Of a stretch of 43,280 nucleotides of DNA, positions 32,451 through 40,374 are shown one piece after another. Position 1 is the stretch's first letter; every line of letters starts with the position of its first letter. Below the pieces are notes generated by a model. It was given only the letters and a program-made list of their open reading frames with translations. It did not search any database and was not told where the DNA came from. Made by a program: the position numbers and the translations under genes. The stretch is from Bacillota bacterium (GTDB taxonomy: Bacteria; Bacillota; Sulfobacillia; Thermaerobacterales; RSA17), in the NCBI GenBank assembly GCA_017577485.1, contig PKRI01000013.1, forward strand, positions 1 through 43,280, in the 5' to 3' direction.

Positions 32451-33494
32451 TTGCGCAGACCCTTGCGGATCGTGACCCTGCTGCTGGTCGCGACGCTGCT
32501 GCTGGCCGCCTGCGGGGGTGGGACCGCGGGTTCCGGCAGCGCATCCGGTTCGGACGCCGGTTCGGGTTCCGGAGCATCTTCCGGCCCGGAACCCGGCGCC
32601 GCCAAGACCACCGTCACCGTGGCGGTGCTGGACGACGCCTCGCGGGAATCCGTGCTCTGGGCCCTGAAGAACGGCAAGGTCACCTCGGACACCGTCGAGG
32701 TGCAGGTGGACATGCTGCCGTTCGCGGCCATCATGGAGGCCTTCGGGTCCCAGGCCTACGACGTGGTGGAGGCGTCGCCGGTGGCTGTGCCGCGGGCCCT
32801 GCAGGGCGGCCTGGAACTGCTGATCTTCTCGCCCGGCCTGTTCAACTTTGCCGGCACGGGCCTGTACGTGGGCGCCGACTCCGGCATCGATGACCCGCGG
32901 GACCTGGCGGGCGAGACCATCGGCACCTTCGCCCTGGGCGGCTTCTTCGTGTCGGAAACGCGGTACGTGCTGCAGGAGGTTTACGGCCTCAACACCGCCA
33001 TGACCGGCGGTGACGTGTCGTTCCGCGAACTCCCGCCCCAGAACGTACTGGAGATGCTGAAGGACGGTTCCCTGGCGGCGGGAATCCTCAACCAGCAGGG
33101 CAGGTACCTGGTCCGCAACTCGCCGGACTACCGCGAGCTGGTGGACGTGACCGGCGAGTTCCAGCGCCTGACCGGGCAGCCGTCGATGAACTCCGTGCTG
33201 CTCACCTACCCGGCGGTGGCCGCCGGGAAGGGTGACGCCCTGCGGGAAGTGGCCCGCATGCTGCGGGAGTCGGCCCAGTACGTGAAGGACCACCCCGACG
33301 AGGTGCTGCCGGCGGTGGCGGCGGCGCGCGGCGAGGACGTGGGGTACCTGGAGTGGTTCTTCCAGTCGTACGACCTGACGTTCGGCGGCGAGCCGCTGGA
33401 GTACGCCGACGCCATCAACGTCACCTGGGAAGCCGCCCACGCCATCGGCGACATCGACCAGGTGCCGGACCTCGACCAGCTGGCCTTCCGCTGA
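32451..33494 (+). CDS. NMT1/THI5-like ABC substrate-binding lipoprotein
   Basis: Extracellular receptor of the transporter. The 347-residue protein has a lipoprotein signal (RRPLRIVTLLLVATLLLAAC, Cys at residue 21), a long Gly/Ser linker and a type 2 periplasmic-binding fold (VDMLPFAAIMEAFGSQAYDV, DDPRDLAGETIGTFALGGFF). This class binds sulfonates, nitrate, thiamine precursors or aromatic acids; substrate not resolvable here. TTG start follows GGGAGAGG. A very strong hairpin follows, and menA is next, so a link to quinone synthesis is possible. Confidence 0.87.
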   Translation: MRRPLRIVTLLLVATLLLAACGGGTAGSGSASGSDAGSGSGASSGPEPGAAKTTVTVAVLDDASRESVLWALKNGKVTSDTVEVQVDMLPFAAIMEAFGSQAYDVVEASPVAVPRALQGGLELLIFSPGLFNFAGTGLYVGADSGIDDPRDLAGETIGTFALGGFFVSETRYVLQEVYGLNTAMTGGDVSFRELPPQNVLEMLKDGSLAAGILNQQGRYLVRNSPDYRELVDVTGEFQRLTGQPSMNSVLLTYPAVAAGKGDALREVARMLRESAQYVKDHPDEVLPAVAAARGEDVGYLEWFFQSYDLTFGGEPLEYADAINVTWEAAHAIGDIDQVPDLDQLAFR

Positions 33495-33511
33495 GCGGGT
33501 CGACCCTGGCA

Positions 33512-33546
33512 GGGACAGCCGGCCCGGGCGCCGGGCCGGCTGTCCC
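33512..33546 (+). repeat. Perfect 16-bp hairpin between binding-protein gene and menA
   Basis: GGGACAGCCGGCCCGG (33512-33527) and its exact complement (33531-33546) enclose only three bases (GCG). It abuts the menA Shine-Dalgarno (GAGAGGTGA from 33550). No T-run follows, so it may be a 3'-end stabiliser for the binding-protein mRNA, a partial terminator, or a block on menA translation. It is the most stable stem in the window by inspection. Confidence 0.75.
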
Positions 33547-33565
33547 GTGGGAGAGGTGAAGCCGC

Positions 33566-34567
33566 GTGACCCCAACCACGCCCGGTGAGGCCGGGCTGCG
33601 CCCGGTCCCCGGGAACCCGGTCGCCAACTGGATCCAGGCCCTGCGGCCCCGCTTCTACATCGCCACGGTGGTGCCGGTGGCGACCGGCCTGCTGCTGGCC
33701 GCCCACGACGGGCACTTCGACGCGACCCTGGCGGTGATCACCCTGCTGGGGGCGCTGGCCATGCACGCCGGCACCAACCTGGCCAACGACTACTACGACT
33801 GGGTCCAGTACACGGGCGACCTGCCCTACCACGGGGGCAGCGGCGTGATCCAGGAAGGCAAGATCCCGCCCGAGGCCGTCAAGCGGGCGGCCCTGCTCAC
33901 CTTCGCGGCGGCCTTCGCGGCCGGCCTGTACCTGTCGACGGTGGCGGGCCTGCCGGTGCTGATGTTCACGCTGCTGGGGTTGCTGGGCGCCTATTTCTAC
34001 AGCGCGCCGCCGGTCCGCTTCGGCTACCGCGGCCTGGCCGAGGTGGTGTGCGGCCTCAGCATGGGGCCCGTCATCGTGCTGGGGACCTACTACACCCAGG
34101 CGGGCCGCCTGTCGGCCGAGGCCCTGGCGGCTTCGCTGCCGCTGGCGTCCTTCGTCGCCTTCATCCTTTTCGGCGAGTCCATCCCCGACATCGACGAGGA
34201 CCGCCAGACCGGCAAGTGGACCGTGGCCGCCCGCCTGGGGCAGCGCCGGGCCATCCAGGTCTACGTCCTTTGGATCGTGCTGACGGGCCTGGCGGTGGCC
34301 GCGCTGGCGGCGGCCGGCCTGCTGCCGCCGCTGCTGCTGGCGGAACTGGTGGTGATGGCGCTGGTGCTGCGGGCGGTGCGGCCGCTGCTGGCCGGTACCG
34401 GGCCCGGCGCCGGCGCCGCAGCCGGCTCCGGCGGTGCGGCGCCCGCCCCGGGCGGCGATGCCGCCGAGCGGGGGCGGGCACGCCTGTCCCGCCTGGGCAA
34501 GATGGCTCTGGCCCTGTACCTGTCCACCGGGCTGCTTTTGATCATCGGCCTGGCCCTGCGCGGCTGA
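33566..34567 (+). CDS. menA: 1,4-dihydroxy-2-naphthoate polyprenyltransferase MenA (UbiA family)
   Basis: Attaches the polyprenyl tail to dihydroxynaphthoate in menaquinone synthesis, within the membrane. The 333-residue protein has the first Asp-rich motif in LANDYYDWVQYTGD (Asp75, Asp78), the glycine stretch HGGSGVIQEGKIPPE typical of MenA, and the second Asp motif DIDEDRQTGKWTVA. About eight membrane helices follow. A Gly/Ala-rich loop (about 275-300) is inserted before the last helix. GTG start just after GAGAGGTGA. The two methyltransferases downstream fit the same pathway. Confidence 0.88.
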   Translation: MTPTTPGEAGLRPVPGNPVANWIQALRPRFYIATVVPVATGLLLAAHDGHFDATLAVITLLGALAMHAGTNLANDYYDWVQYTGDLPYHGGSGVIQEGKIPPEAVKRAALLTFAAAFAAGLYLSTVAGLPVLMFTLLGLLGAYFYSAPPVRFGYRGLAEVVCGLSMGPVIVLGTYYTQAGRLSAEALAASLPLASFVAFILFGESIPDIDEDRQTGKWTVAARLGQRRAIQVYVLWIVLTGLAVAALAAAGLLPPLLLAELVVMALVLRAVRPLLAGTGPGAGAAAGSGGAAPAPGGDAAERGRARLSRLGKMALALYLSTGLLLIIGLALRG

Positions 34568-34642
34568 CGCGGTACGTTGTGGGGAACCCGCCCGTCCCGT
34601 TGTAAACTGTCCAGGGAACTCTCGCGAGGGGAGGCGCGGCGC

Positions 34643-35305
34643 GTGGCGCAGCCGCAGCAGGCGGAGCGGGCCTACCGGGACATGGTCCACGAGGAGTTCC
34701 GCCGGTTGGCCCCCATCTACGATTTCTTCGCCATGCTGGTGCGGGGCATGCGGCGCAGGGCCGCGGCCATGGCCGGCGTGCCGGCCGGCGGCCGCATCCT
34801 GGACGTCTGCACGGGCACCGGCGAGCAGGCCCTGGCCTTCGCCCGCCTGGGCTACCAGGTGGACGCCCTGGACCTGTCGCCGGACATGCTGGCGGTGGCC
34901 GCCCGCAAGGACCTGGAGGGCCGCGTGCGCTGGCACCACGGCGACGCCACCAGCCTGCCCTTCGCCGACGACACCTTCCACCTGACCACGGTGTCGCTGG
35001 CGCTGCACGACATGCCCCGGCCGGTGCGCCTGGCGGTGCTGGCGGAGATGCGCCGGGTCACCCGCCCCGACGGCCGCATCCTGGTGGTGGACTACGGCTT
35101 CCCCCGCAGCGGGCCGCTGCGGGCGTTTTACCGCTGGTTCTTCGGACTGTTCGAGCTGGACTACTTCCATGATTTCTTGCGGGAGGACCTGGAGGACCTG
35201 GTGAGTGCGGCAGGCCTGCGGGTGGTCCGCCGGGCCCGGTCCCACATCCACGCTTTCGCGCTGCTGCTGTGCGATCCGCTCAAGGCAGGTGACGGCGATG
35301 CCTGA
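34643..35305 (+). CDS. Class I SAM-dependent methyltransferase (UbiE/MenG-like)
   Basis: The 220-residue protein has the SAM motif ILDVCTGTGEQALAF, an acidic second strand (DALDLSPDML), and the post-motif DATSLPFADDTFHLTT. It resembles UbiE-type enzymes but lacks the clear MenG N-terminal pattern, and the neighbour at 35298 fits MenG better. Possible roles are a second quinone methylation or an unrelated small-molecule target. GTG start eight bases after GAGGGGAGG. It overlaps the next gene by eight bases. Confidence 0.85.
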   Translation: MAQPQQAERAYRDMVHEEFRRLAPIYDFFAMLVRGMRRRAAAMAGVPAGGRILDVCTGTGEQALAFARLGYQVDALDLSPDMLAVAARKDLEGRVRWHHGDATSLPFADDTFHLTTVSLALHDMPRPVRLAVLAEMRRVTRPDGRILVVDYGFPRSGPLRAFYRWFFGLFELDYFHDFLREDLEDLVSAAGLRVVRRARSHIHAFALLLCDPLKAGDGDA

Positions 35306-36116
35306 GAACCGCGGCGTTCCCGGCGCCGAAGCGGCCGCGGCGCCCTCGCCCGCAGAACCCGCGCCGGCGGGCCCCGCGCCGCGCGACCGGGCCGAGCAGG
35401 AGCAGTACATCCAGCACCTGTTCGACTCCATCGCCCGGCACTACGACCTGATGAACATGATCATGAGCGCCGGCGCGCTGCGTTACTGGCAGCGGGTCTT
35501 CCGCCGCATGAACGGCGTGCGGCCGGGCGACCACGTGCTGGACGTGGCCTGCGGCACCGGCGAGTTGTCCCGCATCATGGCCGAGCAGGTGGGTCCCGAG
35601 GGGCACGTCTGGGGCATCGACCTGTCGCCGGGGATGATCGAGGTGGGCCGGCGCAAGCTGGCCGCCGCGGGACTGGCCGGCCGGGTCACCCTGCAGGTGG
35701 GCAACGCCCTGGACCTGCCTTTCGAGGACAACCGCTTCGACTGCGTGGCCACCAGTTTCGCGCTGCGCAACATGGCCGACATCCGCGCCGCCCTGCGGGA
35801 AATGGCCCGGGTGACGCGTCCCGGCGGGCGGGTGGTCTGCCTGGAACTGTCGCACCCGCCGAACCCGCTGATCCGCTATCCCTACCAGTGGTACTTCAAC
35901 AAGGTGGTGCCCTGGCTGGGGCGCTGGAACGAGCGGCGCTTCCGGCAGGCCGGGAAACTGTCGCCGTACCGCTGGCTGCCCGAGTCGCTGCGCCGCTTCC
36001 CCGACCAGGAGGGCCTGGCGCAGATCTTCCGGGAGGCGGGCCTGGTGGACGTCACCTACCGGAACCTGACCTGCGGCATCGTCTGCCTGCACATCGGCGT
36101 CAAGCCGGGGGCGTGA
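35298..36116 (+). CDS. menG: Demethylmenaquinone methyltransferase MenG/UbiE
   Basis: Performs the last step of menaquinone synthesis, C-methylation of demethylmenaquinone. The 272-residue protein has the family start FDSIARHYDLMNMIMSAGAL, the SAM site VLDVACGTGELSRIM, DLSPGMIEVGRRK and the later VTRPGGRVVCLELSHPPNP, YYNK-like YFNKVVPWLG. A disordered Pro/Ala N-terminal stretch of about 35 residues precedes the domain. ATG start five bases after AGGTGA. Its 3' end overlaps trmI on the other strand by 17 bases. Confidence 0.9.
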   Translation: MPENRGVPGAEAAAAPSPAEPAPAGPAPRDRAEQEQYIQHLFDSIARHYDLMNMIMSAGALRYWQRVFRRMNGVRPGDHVLDVACGTGELSRIMAEQVGPEGHVWGIDLSPGMIEVGRRKLAAAGLAGRVTLQVGNALDLPFEDNRFDCVATSFALRNMADIRAALREMARVTRPGGRVVCLELSHPPNPLIRYPYQWYFNKVVPWLGRWNERRFRQAGKLSPYRWLPESLRRFPDQEGLAQIFREAGLVDVTYRNLTCGIVCLHIGVKPGA

Positions 36117-36954
36117 GGGGCGCCGCGTCACCGGCCGCCCCGTCGGTCTCCACCCGCCGGGCGCTGATCAGAAAGCCGGTGTGGGCCACCATACGGTGGG
36201 CCGGGCGAATCGAGTTCTCGGACACGTCCCACGGGCGCATCAGCAGTTCGACCGTTTCCACGGCAGCCCAGCGCGGGTCCCCCTGCAGATGGCGCACCAG
36301 GGTGTAGACCTGCAGGGCCGTCGGCAGCCAGCACAGCAGCGTGCCGCCCGGCCGCAGGGCCTCGGCGGCGTGGGGCGCGGCGCGGTGGGGTTCGGGCACG
36401 TCCAGCAGGACCGTGTCGACGTCGCGCTCCTCGATGCCGTCGTACACGTTGCCGATGCGGACGGTGTGGCGGGCGCCGCTGTCGCCCCAGTATTGGCGGG
36501 CCTGGTCCAGGTTGCGGCCCGCCAGGCGGGCGAACTCCTCGCGCAGCTCGTAGGAGATCAGGTGCCCGCCGGGGCCCAGGAAGCGCAGCAGCGTCATGGC
36601 CGCGGCGCCGGAACCGATGCCCGACTCGACCACGGTGGCGCCGGGGAAGACGTTGCCGCGGATCAGGATCAGGCCCAGGTCCTTGGGGAAGATGATCTGG
36701 GTGCGCCGCTTGATGTGCAGGACGGCGTCCTCCAGCGTGGCCCGCAGGCAGACGACGGGCACGCCGCGATCGGTGTAGAGGCGAACGCCGGGCGGCCGGC
36801 CGATGACGGCGTCGTGCGGCAGCAGGCCGATGCGGTGGGTTTGAAAGACCCTGCCGGGCTGGAGCACCACGTCGTACCGGCGGCCGCGGTCGTCCAGCAC
36901 CAGCACCGGCTCGCCGGGCCTGAACGGCTCTCGCTGCACCTGGCTGGGGTTCAC
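36100..36954 (-). CDS. trmI: tRNA (adenine-N1)-methyltransferase TrmI-like
   Basis: Methylates A58 in the tRNA T loop (m1A58). The 284-residue protein has an N-terminal beta domain (REPFRPGEPVLVLDDRGRR), RRTQIIFPKDLGLILI, the SAM-binding segment VVESGIGSGAAAMTLLRFLG and LDVPEPHRAAPHAAEALRPG, which together define TrmI. The usual length is about 250-300. GTG start at 36954. On the minus strand a TTGACG-N18-TAGGGT promoter lies upstream. It converges on menG and overlaps it. Confidence 0.88.
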   Translation of the reverse strand: MNPSQVQREPFRPGEPVLVLDDRGRRYDVVLQPGRVFQTHRIGLLPHDAVIGRPPGVRLYTDRGVPVVCLRATLEDAVLHIKRRTQIIFPKDLGLILIRGNVFPGATVVESGIGSGAAAMTLLRFLGPGGHLISYELREEFARLAGRNLDQARQYWGDSGARHTVRIGNVYDGIEERDVDTVLLDVPEPHRAAPHAAEALRPGGTLLCWLPTALQVYTLVRHLQGDPRWAAVETVELLMRPWDVSENSIRPAHRMVAHTGFLISARRVETDGAAGDAAPLTPPA

Positions 36955-36992
36955 GGCAGCACCGCGGCAGCACCCGGATGGACGCTAGCAAG

Positions 36993-37022
36993 ACCCTACC
37001 GAAAGGGGCGCGCCGGCGTCAA
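36993..37022 (-). promoter_or_regulatory. Candidate promoter of trmI
   Basis: On the minus strand, TTGACG (37022-37017), an 18-base spacer and TAGGGT (36998-36993). Good -35, moderate -10. It would give a leader of about 30 bases before the GTG at 36954. Confidence 0.45.
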
Positions 37023-37030
37023 CGCGGGTG

Positions 37031-37055
37031 CCGGCCCGCCGGGTGTGCGGGCCGG
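37031..37055 (-). repeat. Hairpin downstream of the small membrane protein gene
   Basis: CCGGCCCGC (37031-37039) and GCGGGCCGG (37047-37055) form a perfect 9-bp stem with a seven-base loop, 21 bases after the stop of the minus-strand gene at 37076. No U-run follows, so at most a partial terminator or mRNA 3'-end stabiliser before the trmI promoter. Confidence 0.5.
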
Positions 37056-37075
37056 ACGGAACCGCCCGGAGGCGC

Positions 37076-37258
37076 TCAGGACAGCATCGGCAGGACGTAG
37101 CGGGCCATGAAGTAGAGGATGGCCACCACGATGATGACCCAACTGAAGTACTTGATGGCCGCGTAGGCGACCAGCGACTGGCCCGCGGACTCGCGCTGGA
37201 TCATCCGCTCCTCGAAGCCTTCGGCCTGCTGCCGGGACTCGTCGTGCTCGGAGGCCAC
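37076..37258 (-). CDS. Small single-pass membrane protein, hypothetical
   Basis: A 60-residue product with a charged, mostly polar N-terminal half (SEHDESRQQAEGFEERM) and one hydrophobic helix near the C-terminus (about 38-57, SWVIIVVAILYFMARYV). No family recognised. GTG start six bases after GAGGTGA on the minus strand, and the stop is followed by a hairpin, both supporting a real gene. Its location between trmI and tRNA-Thr gives no functional clue. Confidence 0.65.
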   Translation of the reverse strand: MASEHDESRQQAEGFEERMIQRESAGQSLVAYAAIKYFSWVIIVVAILYFMARYVLPMLS

Positions 37259-37315
37259 GCGGCGTCACCTCAGGATAGGCGTGCCCCGCGGGCCGGCCCC
37301 TTATCCCGCCGCGGC

Positions 37316-37345
37316 TTGCACCGCCGCTGCGGCGTACAGTAGAAT
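37316..37345 (+). promoter_or_regulatory. Promoter of tRNA-Thr
   Basis: A -35 TTGCAC (37316-37321), 18-base spacer and -10 TAGAAT (37340-37345), ending 12 bases before the tRNA. The -10 and spacing are the same as at tRNA-Asp and rpmH. Confidence 0.72.
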
Positions 37346-37357
37346 CAATGGCACGGC

Positions 37358-37430
37358 GCTGGCGTAGCTCAGCAGGTAGAGCACTCGATTCGTAATCGAG
37401 CGGTCGCGGGTTCGACTCCCGCCGCCAGCT
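37358..37430 (+). tRNA. tRNA-Thr (CGT)
   Basis: The acceptor stem GCTGGCG pairs with CGCCAGC. The D arm contains AGCTCAGCAGGTAGAGC, the anticodon stem CTCGA/TCGAG encloses TTCGTAA with anticodon CGT (reads ACG), and the T arm has GGTTCGACTCC. Discriminator base is T; CCA is not encoded. A promoter and a strong terminator flank it. Confidence 0.97.
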
Positions 37431-37440
37431 CAGCCGGGAA

Positions 37441-37469
37441 GCCCGGAGCCGGACGGCGCCGGGCTTTTT
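37441..37469 (+). terminator. Intrinsic terminator after tRNA-Thr
   Basis: GCCCGG (37441-37446) pairs with CCGGGC (37459-37464); inside, GCC (37448-37450) pairs with GGC (37455-37457). TTTTT follows at once (37465-37469). A textbook rho-independent terminator 10 bases after the tRNA. Confidence 0.92.
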
Positions 37470-37982
37470 GCGTGCCTGCCCGGCCGCACCCACCGGTAGG
37501 CCTAATTTTCGCCCCATTTTGCGGGGTTTCCGCAGGATCGGGCCCGCCAGGTCCGATCCTGGTCCTACTTATGTAAACGCGGCCGGTGTTCCGTCACTTC
37601 CGTTAACTAGCAGAGCCAAAATCAACCTTCGGCCCCCGCGACGGCCCCCGGCGGCCCTGAGAGAGGTCCAATTTTGGCCGAACGCCCCACGGGCCGGCCG
37701 TCAAAATGCGCCTTTACCGCAACATCCATGCCACCGGATGCATATTTTTCCGTAAGTACCGTCAAACTTGCCGTACCTTTGAAAAACGAAAGAGGGGAGC
37801 AGGCGAAGTCCGGCGAATTAGGTGCGGGGTTTCCAAATCACGCCCTCCCGAAGGGCCTCCGGATTCAACCGCCTGTGAATCGCCAACTGGATGGATCCAC
37901 GAACCCGCCGCATCCGAACTGTTTCCGCGGTGGTGAAGGTCCTGCGCCGGCGCCGGGCGGATGTTCGTAGGGAGGATTCGAC
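37470..37982. other. Gene-free, less GC-rich leader region before the M23 hydrolase
   Basis: About 510 bases lack a convincing gene. Base composition is visibly lower in GC than the neighbours, with many A/T runs. Structure is present: a 9-bp hairpin CAGGATCGG/CCGATCCTG (37533-37541/37553-37561), CCCC...GGGG around 37513-37526, and an 8-bp inverted repeat GCCAAAAT/ATTTTGGC (37615-37622/37671-37678). Two short open frames (37674, 37706) have no start signals or recognisable product. It may be a structured 5' leader; I checked for the cyclic di-AMP (ydaO) core by eye and did not find it. Confidence 0.5.
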
Positions 37983-39422
37983 TTGCCGTCGATCATCCAT
38001 ACGAAACGGGGGCGTATCGCGCTCGGAATCGCCGTATTGGCCGTTCTTCTCGGCGCCGTGCTGGTGGCTTCCTTCCAGGGCCGGATCGGCACCGCTTCCG
38101 CCGAACCCCTGGTCATCTACGAGGTGGTGGTCGACGGCGCCGTCGTGGCTTACGTCGAAGACCCCGACGAGATCCGCCGCGCCGTCGCCGCCCTGGAGGA
38201 GCGCGAAACCCTGGCGCGCCGCATGCCGGTCCGCGTGACCAGCCGCGTCGAGGGCCGTCCCCTGCAGGTGACCGCCGACCAGCGGCCGCGGCTGTCGGAC
38301 GGCACCGTCCTGGAAGACGAGCTGGCACAGGCCGTGCGCCTGGCGGCGACCGCCTTCGCCATCGTGGTGGACGGCGAGCCGGTGGTGGCCCTGCGCAGCG
38401 AGGCCGACGCCCGGGCCGCCGTGGAACGGGTCCAGGAACTGTATCGGGAACAACTGGAGGCCGGTGAATTCCGCGCCCCCGACGGCACCCGCATCGACGA
38501 GTCGGTGCAGATCCAGACCGTCGAGATCCTCGAGAACATCCGCTACGAGGCCGTCGACGCCGACACCGCCGACATCAAGGACGTCGACCAGGCCGTGGCC
38601 GTCCTGATGCGCGGCACCGACCGGGTCGTGGCCCACACGGTCCAGTCCGGCGAGTCCCTGTGGGTCATCGCCCGCAACCACGGCATGAGCGTCGAGGACC
38701 TGGAGAAGGCCAACCCCCAGGTCACCGACCCCAAGCGCCTCCAGCCGGGCGACCAGTTGAACCTGATCGTGCCCGACCCCTACGTTTCGCTGCGCAGCGT
38801 GGAAGTGCGGACGTACCAGCGGCCCATCCCCTTCGCCACCCGGGTCGAGTACGATCCCGGCATGTACCCGTGGGAGGAGTACGTCAAGGAGCCGGGCCGG
38901 CAGGGCCGCCGCGCCGTGGTGGAGCGGGTGGAGCGGCTCAACGGCGAGATCGTCAGCGTCGAGGTCCTCAGCGACGAGCTCATCAGCGAGCCCACCGTCC
39001 AGGTGGTGGTCAAGGGCAGCAAGGAAGTCGAGGGCATCGGCTCCGGCATCTTCCGCTGGCCGCTCAACATTCCCGGCCAGGTGACCACCCGCTTCGGCTA
39101 CAGCCGCTGGCGCGGCCGCAACCACGACGGGATCGACATCGCCGCCCCCAAGGGGACCCCGGTCTACGCCGTCGACAACGGCTACGTGTCCTTCACCGGC
39201 TGGAAGAACGGGCTGGGCAACACGGTCATCGTCGACCACGGCGGCGGCCGGCAGACCGTCTACGGCCACCTGTCCAGCATCAACGTCAAGAAGGGCGACC
39301 AGGTCACCAAGACCACGGTCCTGGGCGGCGTCGGGAGCACGGGCTTCTCCACCGGCAACCACCTGCACTTCGAGGTCCACGTCAACGGCCGGGCCGTGGA
39401 CCCCATGCCCTACTTCCAGTAA
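37983..39422 (+). CDS. LysM/G5/M23 cell-wall endopeptidase
   Basis: Secreted or membrane-anchored peptidoglycan hydrolase. The 479-residue protein has one N-terminal membrane segment (about 14-36), a repeated small domain (EVVVDGAVVAYVEDPDEIRR, then AIVVDGEPVVALRSEADARA), a LysM domain (about 218-262, HTVQSGESLWVIARNHGMS), a G5 domain (about 268-345) and M23 (about 360-478). Catalytic His381 and Asp385 (HDGID) and His460/His462 (HLHFE) are intact. TTG start seven bases after GGGAGG. It precedes walR, whose regulon in other Firmicutes comprises such hydrolases, so WalR control is a reasonable inference. Confidence 0.92.
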   Translation: MPSIIHTKRGRIALGIAVLAVLLGAVLVASFQGRIGTASAEPLVIYEVVVDGAVVAYVEDPDEIRRAVAALEERETLARRMPVRVTSRVEGRPLQVTADQRPRLSDGTVLEDELAQAVRLAATAFAIVVDGEPVVALRSEADARAAVERVQELYREQLEAGEFRAPDGTRIDESVQIQTVEILENIRYEAVDADTADIKDVDQAVAVLMRGTDRVVAHTVQSGESLWVIARNHGMSVEDLEKANPQVTDPKRLQPGDQLNLIVPDPYVSLRSVEVRTYQRPIPFATRVEYDPGMYPWEEYVKEPGRQGRRAVVERVERLNGEIVSVEVLSDELISEPTVQVVVKGSKEVEGIGSGIFRWPLNIPGQVTTRFGYSRWRGRNHDGIDIAAPKGTPVYAVDNGYVSFTGWKNGLGNTVIVDHGGGRQTVYGHLSSINVKKGDQVTKTTVLGGVGSTGFSTGNHLHFEVHVNGRAVDPMPYFQ

Positions 39423-39624
39423 CCCCGCCGCGCCACCGCGCCGCCGCGGCACCTCTCCCTTCCCGCCCTCCGCGGGCCGGCCTCATGGAACCGGGACGCC
39501 GGCGGCCCCGTCGTTGGTAGCGGACGGCGTCGGTTCCCGGCGACTCCCAGGTCATCCGAGGGCAGGATGGCCCGGAACAGAGGCGTAATTAAGGACACGC
39601 CGTCTATGTCCGGGAGGTCGACCC

Positions 39625-40317
39625 ATGGCGGAGAAGATCCTCGTGGTCGACGATGAGCGGCCCATCGCCGACATCCTCAAGTTCAACCTGGAGCGCGAGG
39701 GCTACCAGGTGCTGCTGGCCTACGACGGCGAGACCGCCGTGGACCTGGCCCTGCGCGAGCTGCCCGACGTGGTCGTGCTGGACATCATGCTCCCCGGCCT
39801 GGACGGGTTCGAGGCCTGCCGCCGCATCCGCCAGCGGTCGGCGGTGCCCATCATCATGCTCACGGCCAAGGAGGCCGAGAGCGACAAGGTCAAAGGGCTG
39901 GAGTTCGGCGCCGACGACTACGTGACCAAGCCCTTCAGCCCCCGGGAGCTGGTGGCCCGGGTCCGGGCCATCCTGCGCCGGGCCCAGGGCAGCATGAGCC
40001 GCGCCGGCGACGGCAACTGCATCTATCACGGGGATCTCACCATCGACCTGGCCAACCGCCGCATCTTCCGCGGCGAGCGCGAGGTGGAACTGACCCCGCG
40101 CGAGTACGAACTGCTGGCCTACCTGGCCCAGAATCCCGGGCGCGTCTTCAACCGCGAAACCCTGCTGGCCGAGGTCTGGGGCTACACCTACCCGGGCGAC
40201 ATCCGCACCGTCGACGTCACCGTCCGCCGGCTGCGCGAGAAGATCGAAGACGATCCCAGCGACCCCCGCTTCCTGCTGACCAAGCGGGGCGTGGGCTACT
40301 ACTTCCGCCAGATCTAG
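39625..40317 (+). CDS. walR: Response regulator WalR (YycF), OmpR/PhoB family
   Basis: Essential regulator of cell-wall metabolism genes in Firmicutes. The 230-residue protein has a receiver domain with phospho-acceptor Asp53 (VVVLDIMLPGLDGF), acidic pair VVDDE and the conserved Lys in VTKPFSPRELVAR, then a winged-helix DNA-binding domain (LTPREYELLAYLAQNPGRVF, VDVTVRRLREKIEDDP). ATG start after GGGAGGT. A possible -10 (TAATTA, 39586-39591) lacks a clear -35. The partner kinase walK follows after 57 bases. Confidence 0.95.
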   Translation: MAEKILVVDDERPIADILKFNLEREGYQVLLAYDGETAVDLALRELPDVVVLDIMLPGLDGFEACRRIRQRSAVPIIMLTAKEAESDKVKGLEFGADDYVTKPFSPRELVARVRAILRRAQGSMSRAGDGNCIYHGDLTIDLANRRIFRGEREVELTPREYELLAYLAQNPGRVFNRETLLAEVWGYTYPGDIRTVDVTVRRLREKIEDDPSDPRFLLTKRGVGYYFRQI

Positions 40318-40374
40318 GTCCTCCCGATCCGGCCGGGTCCGGGGGATCGACCCCGCCCGGGTGGAGGCTGACCC

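Noticed and set aside
37700..37900. Cyclic di-AMP (ydaO-type) riboswitch before the wall hydrolase
   Set aside because: Some local similarity such as GAATC near CGCC, but the defining conserved blocks are missing or in the wrong order.
37674..37970. Short open frames (37674-37970 and 37706-37936) upstream of the M23 hydrolase
   Set aside because: No Shine-Dalgarno, no recognisable product, and codon usage unlike the neighbouring genes; more likely leader sequence.
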